Part shown: one piece after another, positions 10,126-18,843 of the stretch
How the letters are laid out: every line of letters starts with the position of its first letter
Position numbering within the stretch: position 1 is the stretch's first letter
Assembly: GCF_030486405.1 (NCBI RefSeq)
Contig: NZ_CP129613.1
Location: forward strand, 620,001 to 684,000
Direction of reading: 5' to 3'
DNA: 64,000 nucleotides
Source: Mycolicibacterium sp. HK-90
GTDB taxonomy: Bacteria; Actinomycetota; Actinomycetes; Mycobacteriales; Mycobacteriaceae
Translations under genes and position numbers: made by a program
Notes under the pieces: generated by a model
The model's database searches: none
What the model was told of the DNA's origin: nothing
Seen by the model: only the letters and a program-made list of their open reading frames with translations

Positions 10126-11070
10126 TCAGCCGGCGGCCGGGCATCCCAGTGGCGCGAACGAGTCCAGCGCCACGGATCGGTGCAGGCGCACCAGCTTCTC
10201 GTACTGCAGCCGGTTGTAGGCCAAGGGGATCAGCAGCAACCGGTCCGGCAACACCCGCCAGGCCAGCTGAAGCAGGCGTGTGTACACGGCGAACTCCCGG
10301 TCATGGCGGGAGTCCCAGCGGAACCCGGTCAGCTCACGGACCCCCGGGTGCATGATGCCGAACGAGCACACCTTGATCACCCGGCCGGCGATCGGCCGCA
10401 CCGCCAGCCAGGACGGGGTCAGCGCCAACCGCACCGGGCCCGGCAGCAGCAGGGTGGGCAGTGGCAGTCGCGTCAGACCGGCCGTGACCCGCGTCAGGAA
10501 CACGTTGTCCTGCAGCTGATTTTCCACCATGTCGTCGTAGTAGCGGACCGCCTCGGCGTAGGACTCCGGCAGCTTCGCCGACGCGCCGGGAAGTTCGATG
10601 GCGCTGAATGCTTCGAGCAGCTGGCGGTAGGCCGCCTCCTGTTCGGCGGAGTTCATCGTGATTCCGGTGGCCGGGGTGAACGAGTTCAGGACGACGAAGA
10701 TGCCGCTCATCGCGATCCAGTTCCACAGCTGAGGGTTCAGTGCGCTGTAGCGGACGTCGGCGAACTCGTCCTTGCCGCGTCCGCGGACGTCGCGGTGCAT
10801 GGTTTGCAGGCGACGGCCCTCCGCCTCGCGGTCCGTGGCGTCGCCCCAGATCGCCAGGAACGCGGAGAACCCGCTGCGCACTCCGCGATCGAGGAAATTG
10901 CGCTCGAACCGGCCGCTGCGGTCCACCGCCGCGGCGACCGGGACCAAGGCCACTTCATCGAATGCCGCCGCGCCGAACGCACCCCCCAAGATGCTGCCCG
11001 AGTGCCTGCGGAAATCCGCGAGCACGTCCCGTCGAACTACGTCTGCTTCGGCCACGCTGCCAATCGACAT
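10126..11070 (-). CDS. MpaB-like oxygenase-fold protein (DUF2236)
   Basis: A 314-residue protein of the DUF2236/MpaB family (latex-clearing-protein-like fold). Visible features are GGAFGAAAFDEVALVPVAAA near the N-terminus, FLAIWGDATDREAEGRRL, and histidines in TMHRDVRG, which resemble the family's heme-environment residues. Members are often called oxygenases but most have no proven substrate. The start is the ATG at 11068-11070, directly behind a -10 box with 7 nt between, so the transcript is predicted leaderless. It is followed by its probable TetR repressor and is divergent from osmC. Confidence 0.78.
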   Translation of the reverse strand: MSIGSVAEADVVRRDVLADFRRHSGSILGGAFGAAAFDEVALVPVAAAVDRSGRFERNFLDRGVRSGFSAFLAIWGDATDREAEGRRLQTMHRDVRGRGKDEFADVRYSALNPQLWNWIAMSGIFVVLNSFTPATGITMNSAEQEAAYRQLLEAFSAIELPGASAKLPESYAEAVRYYDDMVENQLQDNVFLTRVTAGLTRLPLPTLLLPGPVRLALTPSWLAVRPIAGRVIKVCSFGIMHPGVRELTGFRWDSRHDREFAVYTRLLQLAWRVLPDRLLLIPLAYNRLQYEKLVRLHRSVALDSFAPLGCPAAG

Positions 11071-11105
11071 GGCACAAAGGCTAGCAATTTGTGCCAATGT
11101 GTCAA
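11071..11105 (-). promoter_or_regulatory. Leaderless promoter with TetR-type operator for the MpaB unit
   Basis: On the minus strand TTGACA (11100-11105) and TAGCCT (11078-11083) are 16 nt apart, and 7 nt separate the -10 box from the ATG at 11070. The inverted repeat GGCACAAA (11071-11078) and TTTGTGCC (11088-11095), 9 nt apart, covers the -10 and the start of transcription. This is a textbook place for repression by the TetR encoded in the same operon. Confidence 0.65.
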
Positions 11106-11151
11106 TGGGTGTGGACGGATGTCGGTATCCGCGGTTGGTACCGTCGCGCAC

Positions 11152-11643
11152 ATGGCCAACCGGACGCACCGATACGAGGCCGAGGTGACCTGGACCGGCA
11201 ACACCGGTTCGGGGACCAGCGGCTACCGCGACTACGCCCGTGATCACGACGTGGCAGGCGTCGAGAACTCCGGCAAGCCGGTGATCCTGGGCAGCGCGGA
11301 TCCGTCCTTCCGTGGCACCCCGCAGCGCTGGAACCCCGAGGAACTGCTCGTGGTCAGCCTGTCCCAGTGCCACATGCTCTGGTACCTGGCACTGTGCGCC
11401 AAGGAGGGCATCACGGTCACCGCCTACCGCGACCGCCCACACGGAACGATGAGCGAGAATGCCGAGGGGGGCGGTGTTTTCACGGACGTGACGCTACGGC
11501 CGGAAGTGACGATCGCCGAGCCCGAACGGGTCGACGATGCCACCGAACTGCATCACGAAGCGCACCGGCTGTGCTTCATCGCCAACTCGGTCAACTTTCC
11601 GGTGACCGCTACGCCCACAGTGACAACACCGAGCGCGGAATGA
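11152..11643 (+). CDS. OsmC family peroxiredoxin-like protein
   Basis: A 163-residue OsmC-fold protein. The two conserved cysteines are Cys73 in SLSQCHMLWYL and Cys141 in HRLCFIANSVNFPV, the redox pair that reduces organic hydroperoxides in Ohr/OsmC proteins. NPEELLVVSLSQC is the family's signature region. The start is the ATG at 11152, since TACCGT (11139-11144) lies exactly 7 nt before it and would give a leaderless transcript. The last 35 bp overlap the end of the convergent hydrolase gene. It belongs to the subgroup that is neither strict Ohr nor E. coli OsmC as far as I can see. Confidence 0.88.
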   Translation: MANRTHRYEAEVTWTGNTGSGTSGYRDYARDHDVAGVENSGKPVILGSADPSFRGTPQRWNPEELLVVSLSQCHMLWYLALCAKEGITVTAYRDRPHGTMSENAEGGGVFTDVTLRPEVTIAEPERVDDATELHHEAHRLCFIANSVNFPVTATPTVTTPSAE

Positions 11644-13306
11644 ACGACGCCGCGATCGGAACGAATCGCGCGTCATACCAACCGAGTTCATCGGGGGATG
11701 AACCCGAGTCGATCACCACGCCCGTCGCGCCACCCTGATCGCCGTCGATGTCGATCGGGTCACCGGGGGCACCGTAGATACCGTGGCAGTCGGTCAGGCA
11801 CCGCCCGGTGGCCGGATCGATATTGCCCTCGAACATGTCGTTGACCCAGCCGGCCATCAACCACTGCACGGCCGGGGGATTCTGCGGCTGCGGAATACCG
11901 GCAACGAGGTAGGCCACCCCCTGGATCAGGGGATTGCCGCCGAGCATGCCGTCCATGTGGACCCCGCCGTCGACCACGAGCCCGTTGAACTTTCCCGGCC
12001 GGGCGGCCGACAGATCGCCGTTGACGGTGCTCACGGAGTTGAAAAGGTTGGACGGCGCACCGATTTCGTAGACCGGAATGTAGTCGGCGGGATCGTTGCC
12101 GTTGCTGGCCTCGAGTTGTGCGAGCCGGTCCATCGCATTCGGCAAGGAGCCCTCGGGCGGCACCCCGTCGAGCAGCACCACACCGGCCAGGTTGTTGGGA
12201 GCGTCCTGGCCGTCGGCGCGGCGGGCGACCAACCCCTCGGCGTAATAGCCGGCCACCCCGGGGGCGAAGCCGCCACCGAGCGAATGGCCGACGAGCACGA
12301 ACTGCTGCGGTACCGCGGAACTTTCCTGGCCCGCCTTCAGCATCGCGGTAGACATGCTGGTGTTCAGGGCTTTTCGATCCGGATCGAGGAAGAGCTGGGC
12401 GACGGCGCGGTGCATGTTGTCCCCGCCGAGCCACATGCCGCCCTCGGTGAACGGGTTGGAGGTCACCGTGGTCACCACGACGACGCTGTTGGTGCGCTCG
12501 GCGAGATAAGACGCGGTGTAGCTGTACATCGGGCCGGTGGCGAGGAATCCGTGCTGGAGGTAGATCAGGCGTTCCGGCTCGCCCTGGGTCGGGAAGTACC
12601 AGTCGGCGGGCACCTCGTTGCCCGGCGCGACGACCAGCGTCGAACTGCTGACCTCGACCGAGTCACGCAGCTCCCGCGGCACCAGGGGCGGTCCGTCGGC
12701 GGTCCGGATCAGCGTCCCGATGGCATCGAAAATCGCCGAACCGACGGCGTCGATCACGGGCTGGAAGTCCGGTTGGCCCAGACCGAGCAGCGGTACAGAC
12801 GGCGCAGGAGCGGTAACGTCGTCGCGTGGCTCTGCCGCTGAAACCGTCGGCTTCGCTTGTGAAGTCGGCGGCACTCGGCGACCCACGGCCGGGACGCGGG
12901 TGTCCGGCACGGCAACCGTGCGCGGCGCCAGTCGCTCGCGAAGCTCGTCACGGATCTCGGTCCGCAGCGACGTCAGCCGGTGCACCGGCTTCGTGGCGGT
13001 CCGCGCGGGACGGGGGTCGGGGCTAGGCAGCGTGGATGCCTGTGCGGCCCTGGTCTCGGCGGTGCGTCGCAGCCGCGCTGTCACCGTGCCCGAGGGCCTA
13101 TCCGCTCGCTTGAGGCGCGGGGTGCCGCGGCGCGGTTCGGTGGTGTCCTTCCCCGGCTTCTCGCCGCCGGACGACACGGTCTTCGCGGGTCCGGGATCTG
13201 ACGGTCCGTCAGCGTCGGCGTCGGCCGCACCGGCGCCGGTGAGCAGGGCCGCCGAGACCCCGGCGGTCAGCACACCGGCGCCGACCCATCCTGTCGATTG
13301 CTTCAC
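11609..13306 (-). CDS. Exported alpha/beta hydrolase with long disordered N-terminal region
   Basis: A 565-residue protein. Residues 1-28 look like a signal peptide (hydrophobic, ending GAGAADA). Residues 30-165 are rich in Pro, Thr, Arg and Lys and look disordered. The hydrolase domain follows: oxyanion segment YLQHGFLATG at about 250, nucleophile elbow GHSLGGG with Ser342, and a later His in DGGVHMDGML. This layout recurs in mycobacterial secreted lipase/esterase-like proteins; the substrate is unknown. The start is GTG. It is monocistronic and convergent with osmC, overlapping it by 35 bp. Confidence 0.8.
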   Translation of the reverse strand: MKQSTGWVGAGVLTAGVSAALLTGAGAADADADGPSDPGPAKTVSSGGEKPGKDTTEPRRGTPRLKRADRPSGTVTARLRRTAETRAAQASTLPSPDPRPARTATKPVHRLTSLRTEIRDELRERLAPRTVAVPDTRVPAVGRRVPPTSQAKPTVSAAEPRDDVTAPAPSVPLLGLGQPDFQPVIDAVGSAIFDAIGTLIRTADGPPLVPRELRDSVEVSSSTLVVAPGNEVPADWYFPTQGEPERLIYLQHGFLATGPMYSYTASYLAERTNSVVVVTTVTSNPFTEGGMWLGGDNMHRAVAQLFLDPDRKALNTSMSTAMLKAGQESSAVPQQFVLVGHSLGGGFAPGVAGYYAEGLVARRADGQDAPNNLAGVVLLDGVPPEGSLPNAMDRLAQLEASNGNDPADYIPVYEIGAPSNLFNSVSTVNGDLSAARPGKFNGLVVDGGVHMDGMLGGNPLIQGVAYLVAGIPQPQNPPAVQWLMAGWVNDMFEGNIDPATGRCLTDCHGIYGAPGDPIDIDGDQGGATGVVIDSGSSPDELGWYDARFVPIAASFIPRSVLSLWA

Positions 13307-13395
13307 GTGGCTCCCCGATGCGCCGATCCTCGAATGGCTGGATGCTAACCGCGGGATCGGCTACCGGACGGGGTTTTCGGCTCCTTGATACCGGT

Positions 13396-16300
13396 TCAGC
13401 GATGGAGCCGGCGCAGTTGGGCCGACGCCACCGACAGGACAGCCAGGTCGGGCTCATCGGAATCGAGGAACTCGTCCAGGGTCCGTTTGGCCCGGTCCAA
13501 CCGCGGCCGGTTGTACGCCTCGAAGTCGCGGATGCTGTCTGCGGTCCGGGCCTCCTCGACCCCGAGCTTGGTGACGTCGATCGTGAGGTCACGTAGCGAG
13601 CGGTACAGATCCTCCCGCAGCGCGAGCCTGGCCAGTGCGTGCCAGCGACCGCCCCGGGGCAGTGACGACACCGCCAGCAGCAACCGGTCCACACCGAGTC
13701 GATCGGAGAGTTCGAAGTAGATCCTGGCGAGTTGGGTGGAGTCCTCACCGTGGACGTGCGCGACCTCGACGATGTCCAGAAGGCTGAACGCATACAGGGA
13801 TTCGCTGATCCGCGCTGCGATGCTGCCCGGAACTCCGCGGGCGACCAAGTCGTCGTGCGCCTCGGCAACCGTGTCGCGTTCCTGCCCCCGCAGCATCGAT
13901 CCGAGGTGCCCGCGCAACATTGCCACCTGGTTGCCGAACCGTGCGACCTCGTGGTCGATGTCGAGCGGTTGCGGCCGGTTGAGCACGAACCACCGCGCAG
14001 CCCGGTCCAGTAGGCGGCGCCCCTCGATGATCATGGCGTCGGTCAGCGCCGGCGACAGGCCGGCGGCATAGATGTCCGCCCAGAGCGTGTCCAGGTCGAA
14101 CACCTCGGACACCACAGCGTGGGCCCGCACGATATCGGCTGGGGCGGCGCCGGTTTCCTCGGACAACCGGAACGCGAAGGTCAGTCCTGAGGTGGCCAGT
14201 ACGCGGTTGACGATCGAGGTGGTGATGATCTCGGGCCGGAGCGGATGCTCCGGCAGCGGCTCGCCGAGTTGACGACGCAACGTCGCGGGAAAGTACCGGG
14301 TGAGTAGCGCGGCGAAGTACGGGTCGTCGAACACCTCACCGCCGAGCAGTTCGGCCTTGAGGTCGAGCTTGACGTGCGCCATCAAGGTGGCCAGCTGCGG
14401 TGCGGTCAGCCCCTGGCCGCCCTTCGCCAGGTCGGCGAATTCGGTTGGGCTGGGCATGTTGTCGCGTGACCGGTGCAACCCGCGGCGGGTTTCGAGATCG
14501 GCCGTCATCCGCGCGTGCACCTCGACCATCTGGGCCGCGTTCGAGCGCGCATCGCTGAGTAGGCGATTGTGCGCCCGGTTGTTGGCCAGGACGTGTTGTG
14601 CCACCTCGTCGGTCATGTCGGCCAGCAGACGGTTGCGGGCGCTACCGCTGATCAGGCCCGAGCGTGCGGCGCCGTCGAGCAGGATCTTGATGTTGACCTC
14701 GTGGTCGGAGCAGTCCACCCCCGCCGCATTGTCGATGGCATCGGTGTTCACCAGGCCGCCGCGTCGCGCATATTCGATACGGGCACGCTGGGAGAGCCCC
14801 AGGTTCCCGCCCTCGACGATCACCCGTGCGCGGACGTCCTCGGCGTCGACCCGCACCGGATCGTTGACCTTGTCGGAAATGTCGGCGTGCTGCTCGGCGC
14901 CCGCCTTGATGTACGTACCGATCCCACCGTTGAACAACAGATCCACGGGAGCCCGCAGGATGTGGCTGATCAACTGAGAGGGGGTCAGTCGTGACTCCTC
15001 GGCGGAGATCCCGAGTGCCGCGCGCAACTCCGGTGTGGTGGCAATGGTTTTCGCGGTTCGCGGCCACACCCCGCCGCCTGGGCTGATCGCGGCGCGATCG
15101 TAGTCGTCCCACGATGACTGGGGCAGTTCGAAGAGCCGGCGCCGCTCCTTGCGGGCTCGCGCGGTGTCAGGTTGTGGGTCGACGAAGATGTGACGGTGGT
15201 CGAATGCGGCCACCAGACGAAGCCCTGGGCGCAGCAGCATGCCGTTGCCGAACACGTCTCCGCTCATGTCCCCGACGCCGACGGCGGTGAACTCGTCGGA
15301 TTCGGAGTCGATCCCGAGTTCGGCGAGATGGCTGTCGCCACTGACCCAGGCACCGCGGGCCGTGATGCCCATCGCCTTGTGGTCGTAGCCCGCCGAGCCG
15401 CCGGAGGCGAAGGCGTCGCCCATCCAGTAACCGCGGTCGAGTGCCACCGCGTTGGCGGAATCCGAGAACGATGCGGTGCCCTTGTCCGCGGCCACGACCA
15501 GGTAGGGATCCGGTCCGTCGTGGCACACCACGCCACCGAAGCGGGGACGCGGAGCGCCGGCCGAGCCGGAATCGGCGTTCTTGTCGACCATGTCGAGCAA
15601 CGCGGCGATGAACTGCCGGTAGCTCCGCAGGCCCTGGACGCGCGGCGACTCGCCCGCGACGGAACGGGCCTTGACGACGAACACGCCCTTGGCGCCGACC
15701 GGCACGATCATCGAGTTCTTGACGGCCTGTGCCTTGACCAGGCCCAGGACTTCGGTGCGGTAGTCGTCGTGGCGGTCCGACCAGCGCAGGCCGCCGCGCG
15801 CCACCAGCCCGAAGCGAAGATGCAGGCCTTCGAATTCCGGTGAGTAGACGAAGATTTCGGACAGTGGTCGCGGTTGCGGCAGCTCGTCGACGGCCTGAGC
15901 ATCCAGCTTGTGCACGAGATAGGGCGCCCACACCGTGAGTGCATCGGGTGCGAACGCGTTGGTGCGCACCGTGGCGTTGATCAGGTTGTGGTACGCGCGC
16001 AGGATCCGGTCGGCATCGATGTGCAGCACCTGGTCGATCTCGGTGGCCACCCGATGCTCGGCCTCGGCGATGCGGGCGACGCGGTGGGGGCTGTCGGCCG
16101 GCTGCTCGGTCTGGTCGAACCGGGCCTCGAACAACGCCAGCAGGGCGCGGGCCGCCTCCGGGTTGTCCAGCAGCACCCGCTGGATGCGGGCCTGGCCGTA
16201 GGGCAACGGCAGCTGACGCAGGTAGCGGCTGTAGCTGCGCAGCACCGCGACCTGTCGCCAGCTCACCGCCGCCCGCAGGAGCAACGCGTTGAATCCGTCA

Positions 16301-16713
16301 GATTCGACGCGGCCGGACCACATCGCCTGGAAGGTCTCACGAATGCGATCGGTGGCACCGTCCTGTGGCTTGGCCAGCGCGTCGACGGCGTCGGGACCGG
16401 GCTGCAACAGCAGCTGGTACACGTGGCACAGCCGCCCGTCGGGCCTGGTCCAGGTGCCCGCCTGTTCCTCGAGGACCTCGAGGTCCATGCTCTGTAGCGC
16501 GGGCAGCATCCGGCGCAGCGGAACCGGCTCGAGGGCGGCGAGGGCGAAGTTCAGCCGGCCGTCGGTAGAACCGGCCCAGTCCAGGTTCACCACGACCGCA
16601 TCGCCCATCAGATCGTTGAGCGCCGTGATCTCCAGTAGCCGGTTGGGTACCACAACCCCGGCCTGTCGGTCTTGCATTTCGGATGCAATGTGGTTGGCGC
16701 GCAACGAATCCAC
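13396..16713 (-). CDS. NAD-specific glutamate dehydrogenase, short (about 115-kDa) form
   Basis: A 1105-residue protein matching the C-terminal two thirds of the large mycobacterial NAD-glutamate dehydrogenase. It carries the substrate-binding region ARGGLRWSDRHDDYRTEVLG, the glycine-rich PVGAKGVFVVK, and GVGDMSGDVFGNGMLL in the nucleotide-binding part, then the helical C-terminus. It converts glutamate to 2-oxoglutarate and ammonia. The family's 180-kDa members (about 1600 residues, as in Rv2476c) have an extra N-terminal regulatory region that is absent here; upstream there is only 182 bp before the next gene, so this is a true short form and not a broken gene. The start is GTG behind a GAGGGGACC ribosome site. 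Confidence 0.85.
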   Translation of the reverse strand: MDSLRANHIASEMQDRQAGVVVPNRLLEITALNDLMGDAVVVNLDWAGSTDGRLNFALAALEPVPLRRMLPALQSMDLEVLEEQAGTWTRPDGRLCHVYQLLLQPGPDAVDALAKPQDGATDRIRETFQAMWSGRVESDGFNALLLRAAVSWRQVAVLRSYSRYLRQLPLPYGQARIQRVLLDNPEAARALLALFEARFDQTEQPADSPHRVARIAEAEHRVATEIDQVLHIDADRILRAYHNLINATVRTNAFAPDALTVWAPYLVHKLDAQAVDELPQPRPLSEIFVYSPEFEGLHLRFGLVARGGLRWSDRHDDYRTEVLGLVKAQAVKNSMIVPVGAKGVFVVKARSVAGESPRVQGLRSYRQFIAALLDMVDKNADSGSAGAPRPRFGGVVCHDGPDPYLVVAADKGTASFSDSANAVALDRGYWMGDAFASGGSAGYDHKAMGITARGAWVSGDSHLAELGIDSESDEFTAVGVGDMSGDVFGNGMLLRPGLRLVAAFDHRHIFVDPQPDTARARKERRRLFELPQSSWDDYDRAAISPGGGVWPRTAKTIATTPELRAALGISAEESRLTPSQLISHILRAPVDLLFNGGIGTYIKAGAEQHADISDKVNDPVRVDAEDVRARVIVEGGNLGLSQRARIEYARRGGLVNTDAIDNAAGVDCSDHEVNIKILLDGAARSGLISGSARNRLLADMTDEVAQHVLANNRAHNRLLSDARSNAAQMVEVHARMTADLETRRGLHRSRDNMPSPTEFADLAKGGQGLTAPQLATLMAHVKLDLKAELLGGEVFDDPYFAALLTRYFPATLRRQLGEPLPEHPLRPEIITTSIVNRVLATSGLTFAFRLSEETGAAPADIVRAHAVVSEVFDLDTLWADIYAAGLSPALTDAMIIEGRRLLDRAARWFVLNRPQPLDIDHEVARFGNQVAMLRGHLGSMLRGQERDTVAEAHDDLVARGVPGSIAARISESLYAFSLLDIVEVAHVHGEDSTQLARIYFELSDRLGVDRLLLAVSSLPRGGRWHALARLALREDLYRSLRDLTIDVTKLGVEEARTADSIRDFEAYNRPRLDRAKRTLDEFLDSDEPDLAVLSVASAQLRRLHR

Positions 16714-16895
16714 GGTTTGGTCCCCTCAATCGTCGTTGATCGATGGCCGCCGGTTGCGTTCGGCGGACGGTCCAATCCTGTGGTGTGGAGCACCAACGCG
16801 GAGGGTTCAAAGTGTCAATGATCCAGTGGTGGTCCTTACACTCTGTAATCCGCGATCAACGGCGACCGATGGTGGGTGGCGCGGCCCCGGTCGGC

Positions 16896-17960
16896 CTACG
16901 AGGTCGGCACCACTCCGCGCGGCAGCACCAGTGGGAGATCGTTGTAGGTGACGATGCCGGGTGCGGCGTTGACCACCGCGGGGATCGCGTTGATGGGGGG
17001 AGTGGCGGTCATGATGTGCCCCAGCACCATGAACTCCTCCAGCGTGGTGGCCTCGAAATCCGGCGGTGGCAGGAAACCGACCTTCATCGTCACGGTCGGG
17101 CGCCCGGCCACTTCGATGACCCAGCCGTCCTGATCGATCTGCCAATCCGGTTGTAGCGTCTGGCCTTTGCGCCACCGTAGGGTGAGCTCGACGCGGGTGG
17201 CATCTCCCACGATGCCCTTCCAGCTGACGAACACCCCGGCGACGCCGCCGGCCGGAATGGTCCACGAGCCGAGGTCGAGATCCTCCGTCGTCTGGGCGTA
17301 TTCGGCATCGCAACGGACCTCGTCGAACTCGATTCCGAGCGCGTCGCCGATCATCCGCACCGCCTCCCCGAACACGCCGGTGCCGTGGGCAGTCATGGCC
17401 TGCAGGTCGGGATGGTCGATGGGTTGGCCGAAGCCGACCGGTTTCTCGGTGTCCGGGGAGTCGTAGAACGTGGTGTCCGCGGCTTCGTTGACGGTGATCT
17501 TGTCCACCCGGTCGCAGATGCCGGCCGCAACGATCGCCAGTTGATTCACGTAGCCGGGGCTGATGCCGGATCCGAACATCGTCGAGCCGCCCCTGCGGCA
17601 GGCCTCGGCGATACGGTCCCGGCCCTCGCCCTGGTTGTGTCCGGTGATGAATGATGCCGTCGCGACGACGTTGACTCCGGCGGAAAGAATTTCGACGAGC
17701 TCGTCGACGCCGATCCACATCGGGTTGTACACCACCACGTCCGGTTTGAGGGCGAGGAGCGCTTGCACGTCGTTGGTGGCGGTCACGCCGAGTGGTTCGA
17801 TCCCGGCCAGCTCCCCGACGTCCTTGCCTGCCTTGTCCGGTGACCAGGCGTAGCAGCCGACCAGTTCCAACGTCGGGTTCCGGGCGATGGCCGCCACCGA
17901 ACTCTTGCCGACGTTCCCCGTCGTCCACTGAACAACTCGGTATGGAGAAGTTTGTGACAC
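16896..17960 (-). CDS. NAD(P)-dependent dihydrodipicolinate reductase-like oxidoreductase
   Basis: A 354-residue protein of the mycobacterial group annotated as DapB-like or amine-dehydrogenase-like. The N-terminus is a Rossmann fold (YRVVQWTTGNVGKSSVAAI), followed by VGCYAWSPDKAGKDVGEL and DVVVYNPMWIGVDELVEIL. The start is the GTG at 17958-17960, preceded by GAAGGGAG at good spacing; a longer upstream reading overlaps the divergent TetR gene and is unlikely. The natural substrate in this family is not established; many paralogues sit in lipid or steroid catabolic gene sets. It is divergent from a TetR regulator with a near-palindromic operator between them. Confidence 0.8.
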   Translation of the reverse strand: MSQTSPYRVVQWTTGNVGKSSVAAIARNPTLELVGCYAWSPDKAGKDVGELAGIEPLGVTATNDVQALLALKPDVVVYNPMWIGVDELVEILSAGVNVVATASFITGHNQGEGRDRIAEACRRGGSTMFGSGISPGYVNQLAIVAAGICDRVDKITVNEAADTTFYDSPDTEKPVGFGQPIDHPDLQAMTAHGTGVFGEAVRMIGDALGIEFDEVRCDAEYAQTTEDLDLGSWTIPAGGVAGVFVSWKGIVGDATRVELTLRWRKGQTLQPDWQIDQDGWVIEVAGRPTVTMKVGFLPPPDFEATTLEEFMVLGHIMTATPPINAIPAVVNAAPGIVTYNDLPLVLPRGVVPTS

Positions 17961-17991
17961 GGCAGCGGCTCCCTTCCACGGTTTCGGGCAG

Positions 17992-18012
17992 TTTTCCACG
18001 CCCGTGGGAAAA
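17992..18012. promoter_or_regulatory. Near-palindromic operator between reductase and tetR
   Basis: TTTTCCACG (17992-18000) and CGTGGGAAAA (18003-18012) form an inverted repeat with one extra base in the right arm. It is the only such repeat in the 101-bp gap between the divergent reductase and TetR genes, so it is the likely TetR binding site for both promoters. Confidence 0.5.
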
Positions 18013-18061
18013 AAGGAAGAGTCCGGCGTCGGAGCCGCCCGCAGCGAACTAGAATCTGGGT

Positions 18062-18730
18062 GTGACCACCGGAAACGCGCCCCGCCGTGGGCGCGGCCGT
18101 CCACCGCGCATCGATCAGGACCAGATCGTCGCCGCGGCACGTGCGATACCTCCGGGCGCATTGACGATGCAGGCGGTGGCCGATGCACTCGGCGTCGACC
18201 GCACCACGCTGCACTACTACGTCGGTGACCGCGACGGGCTGCTCGAACTGGTCGTGGCCGATCTGTTCGAGACCGAGCTGCGCTCGATCAAGTTGCCCGA
18301 GGACGCGGGTTGGCAGGAGGTCCTGCGGGCCTATGGCAGCGCCATCCGTCAGGGAGTGCTCAAACTCGGTGTGACGGCAACCAGTTTCCGGCTCAGTGGT
18401 ACCGGCGGAGCCGCCAGCCTGGCACTCGCCGAGCAGGTTCTGCGGGCGCTGACCGCCGCTGGTTTCGGAACCGCCGACGCCGGCCGGGTGCTCACGCTGG
18501 TGTCCGGGCTCGCGATGTCGGCCGCGCACGATGTACTCGGCTCGGCCGAGTCCCGGCTGCACCACCAGACCCCGGAGGTGGTTCGCGCCCTGAAAGACCT
18601 TTCGCCGGAGGACTTCCCGTTGCTCAGCACGGTGGTGGCCGACCGTGACGTCGACGCGACCGCGGTCCAGGACTTCGACTTCAACCTCGACATCGTGATC
18701 GCCGGGCTCGAGCGGTTTCTCGCGAAGTAG
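18062..18730 (+). CDS. TetR family regulator divergent from the reductase
   Basis: A 222-residue TetR protein with GTG start. The DNA-binding region is RRGRGRPPRIDQDQIVAAAR and MQAVADALGVDRTTLHYYVG; a C-terminal TetR ligand domain follows. Divergent placement and the shared operator suggest that it represses the reductase gene and itself. It ends 113 bp before the mmpS gene; a palindrome in that gap could also end this transcript. Confidence 0.87.
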   Translation: MTTGNAPRRGRGRPPRIDQDQIVAAARAIPPGALTMQAVADALGVDRTTLHYYVGDRDGLLELVVADLFETELRSIKLPEDAGWQEVLRAYGSAIRQGVLKLGVTATSFRLSGTGGAASLALAEQVLRALTAAGFGTADAGRVLTLVSGLAMSAAHDVLGSAESRLHHQTPEVVRALKDLSPEDFPLLSTVVADRDVDATAVQDFDFNLDIVIAGLERFLAK

Positions 18731-18782
18731 GAGCCGGGTCGTCGCACGAGGCCGGCTCGGGTACAGTGCTCAGCATCCTCTT

Positions 18783-18804
18783 AGGCGGAACTCGAGTTCC
18801 GCCT
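18783..18804. promoter_or_regulatory. Perfect 22-bp palindrome upstream of mmpS
   Basis: The arms AGGCGGAACTC (18783-18793) and GAGTTCCGCCT (18794-18804) are exact inverse complements without a spacer. The site is 39 bp upstream of the mmpS GTG and is followed at once by TAAATT, a possible -10 box. Such a long perfect palindrome fits an operator for the TetR encoded as third gene of the operon. A role as terminator for the preceding TetR gene is less likely since there is no loop or T-run. Confidence 0.55.
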
Positions 18805-18843
18805 GGGTAAATTTTGTGAATAGCAGGTCGGGGAGGCGCAACT

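Noticed and set aside
9772..11151. Long upstream extension of the osmC frame
   Set aside because: It runs antisense through tetR and the MpaB-type gene; only the part from ATG 11152 is OsmC-like and has a leaderless promoter.
18783..18804. Palindrome as plain transcription terminator for tetR
   Set aside because: It has no loop or T-run and lies next to a -10-like box of mmpS, so an operator is preferred.
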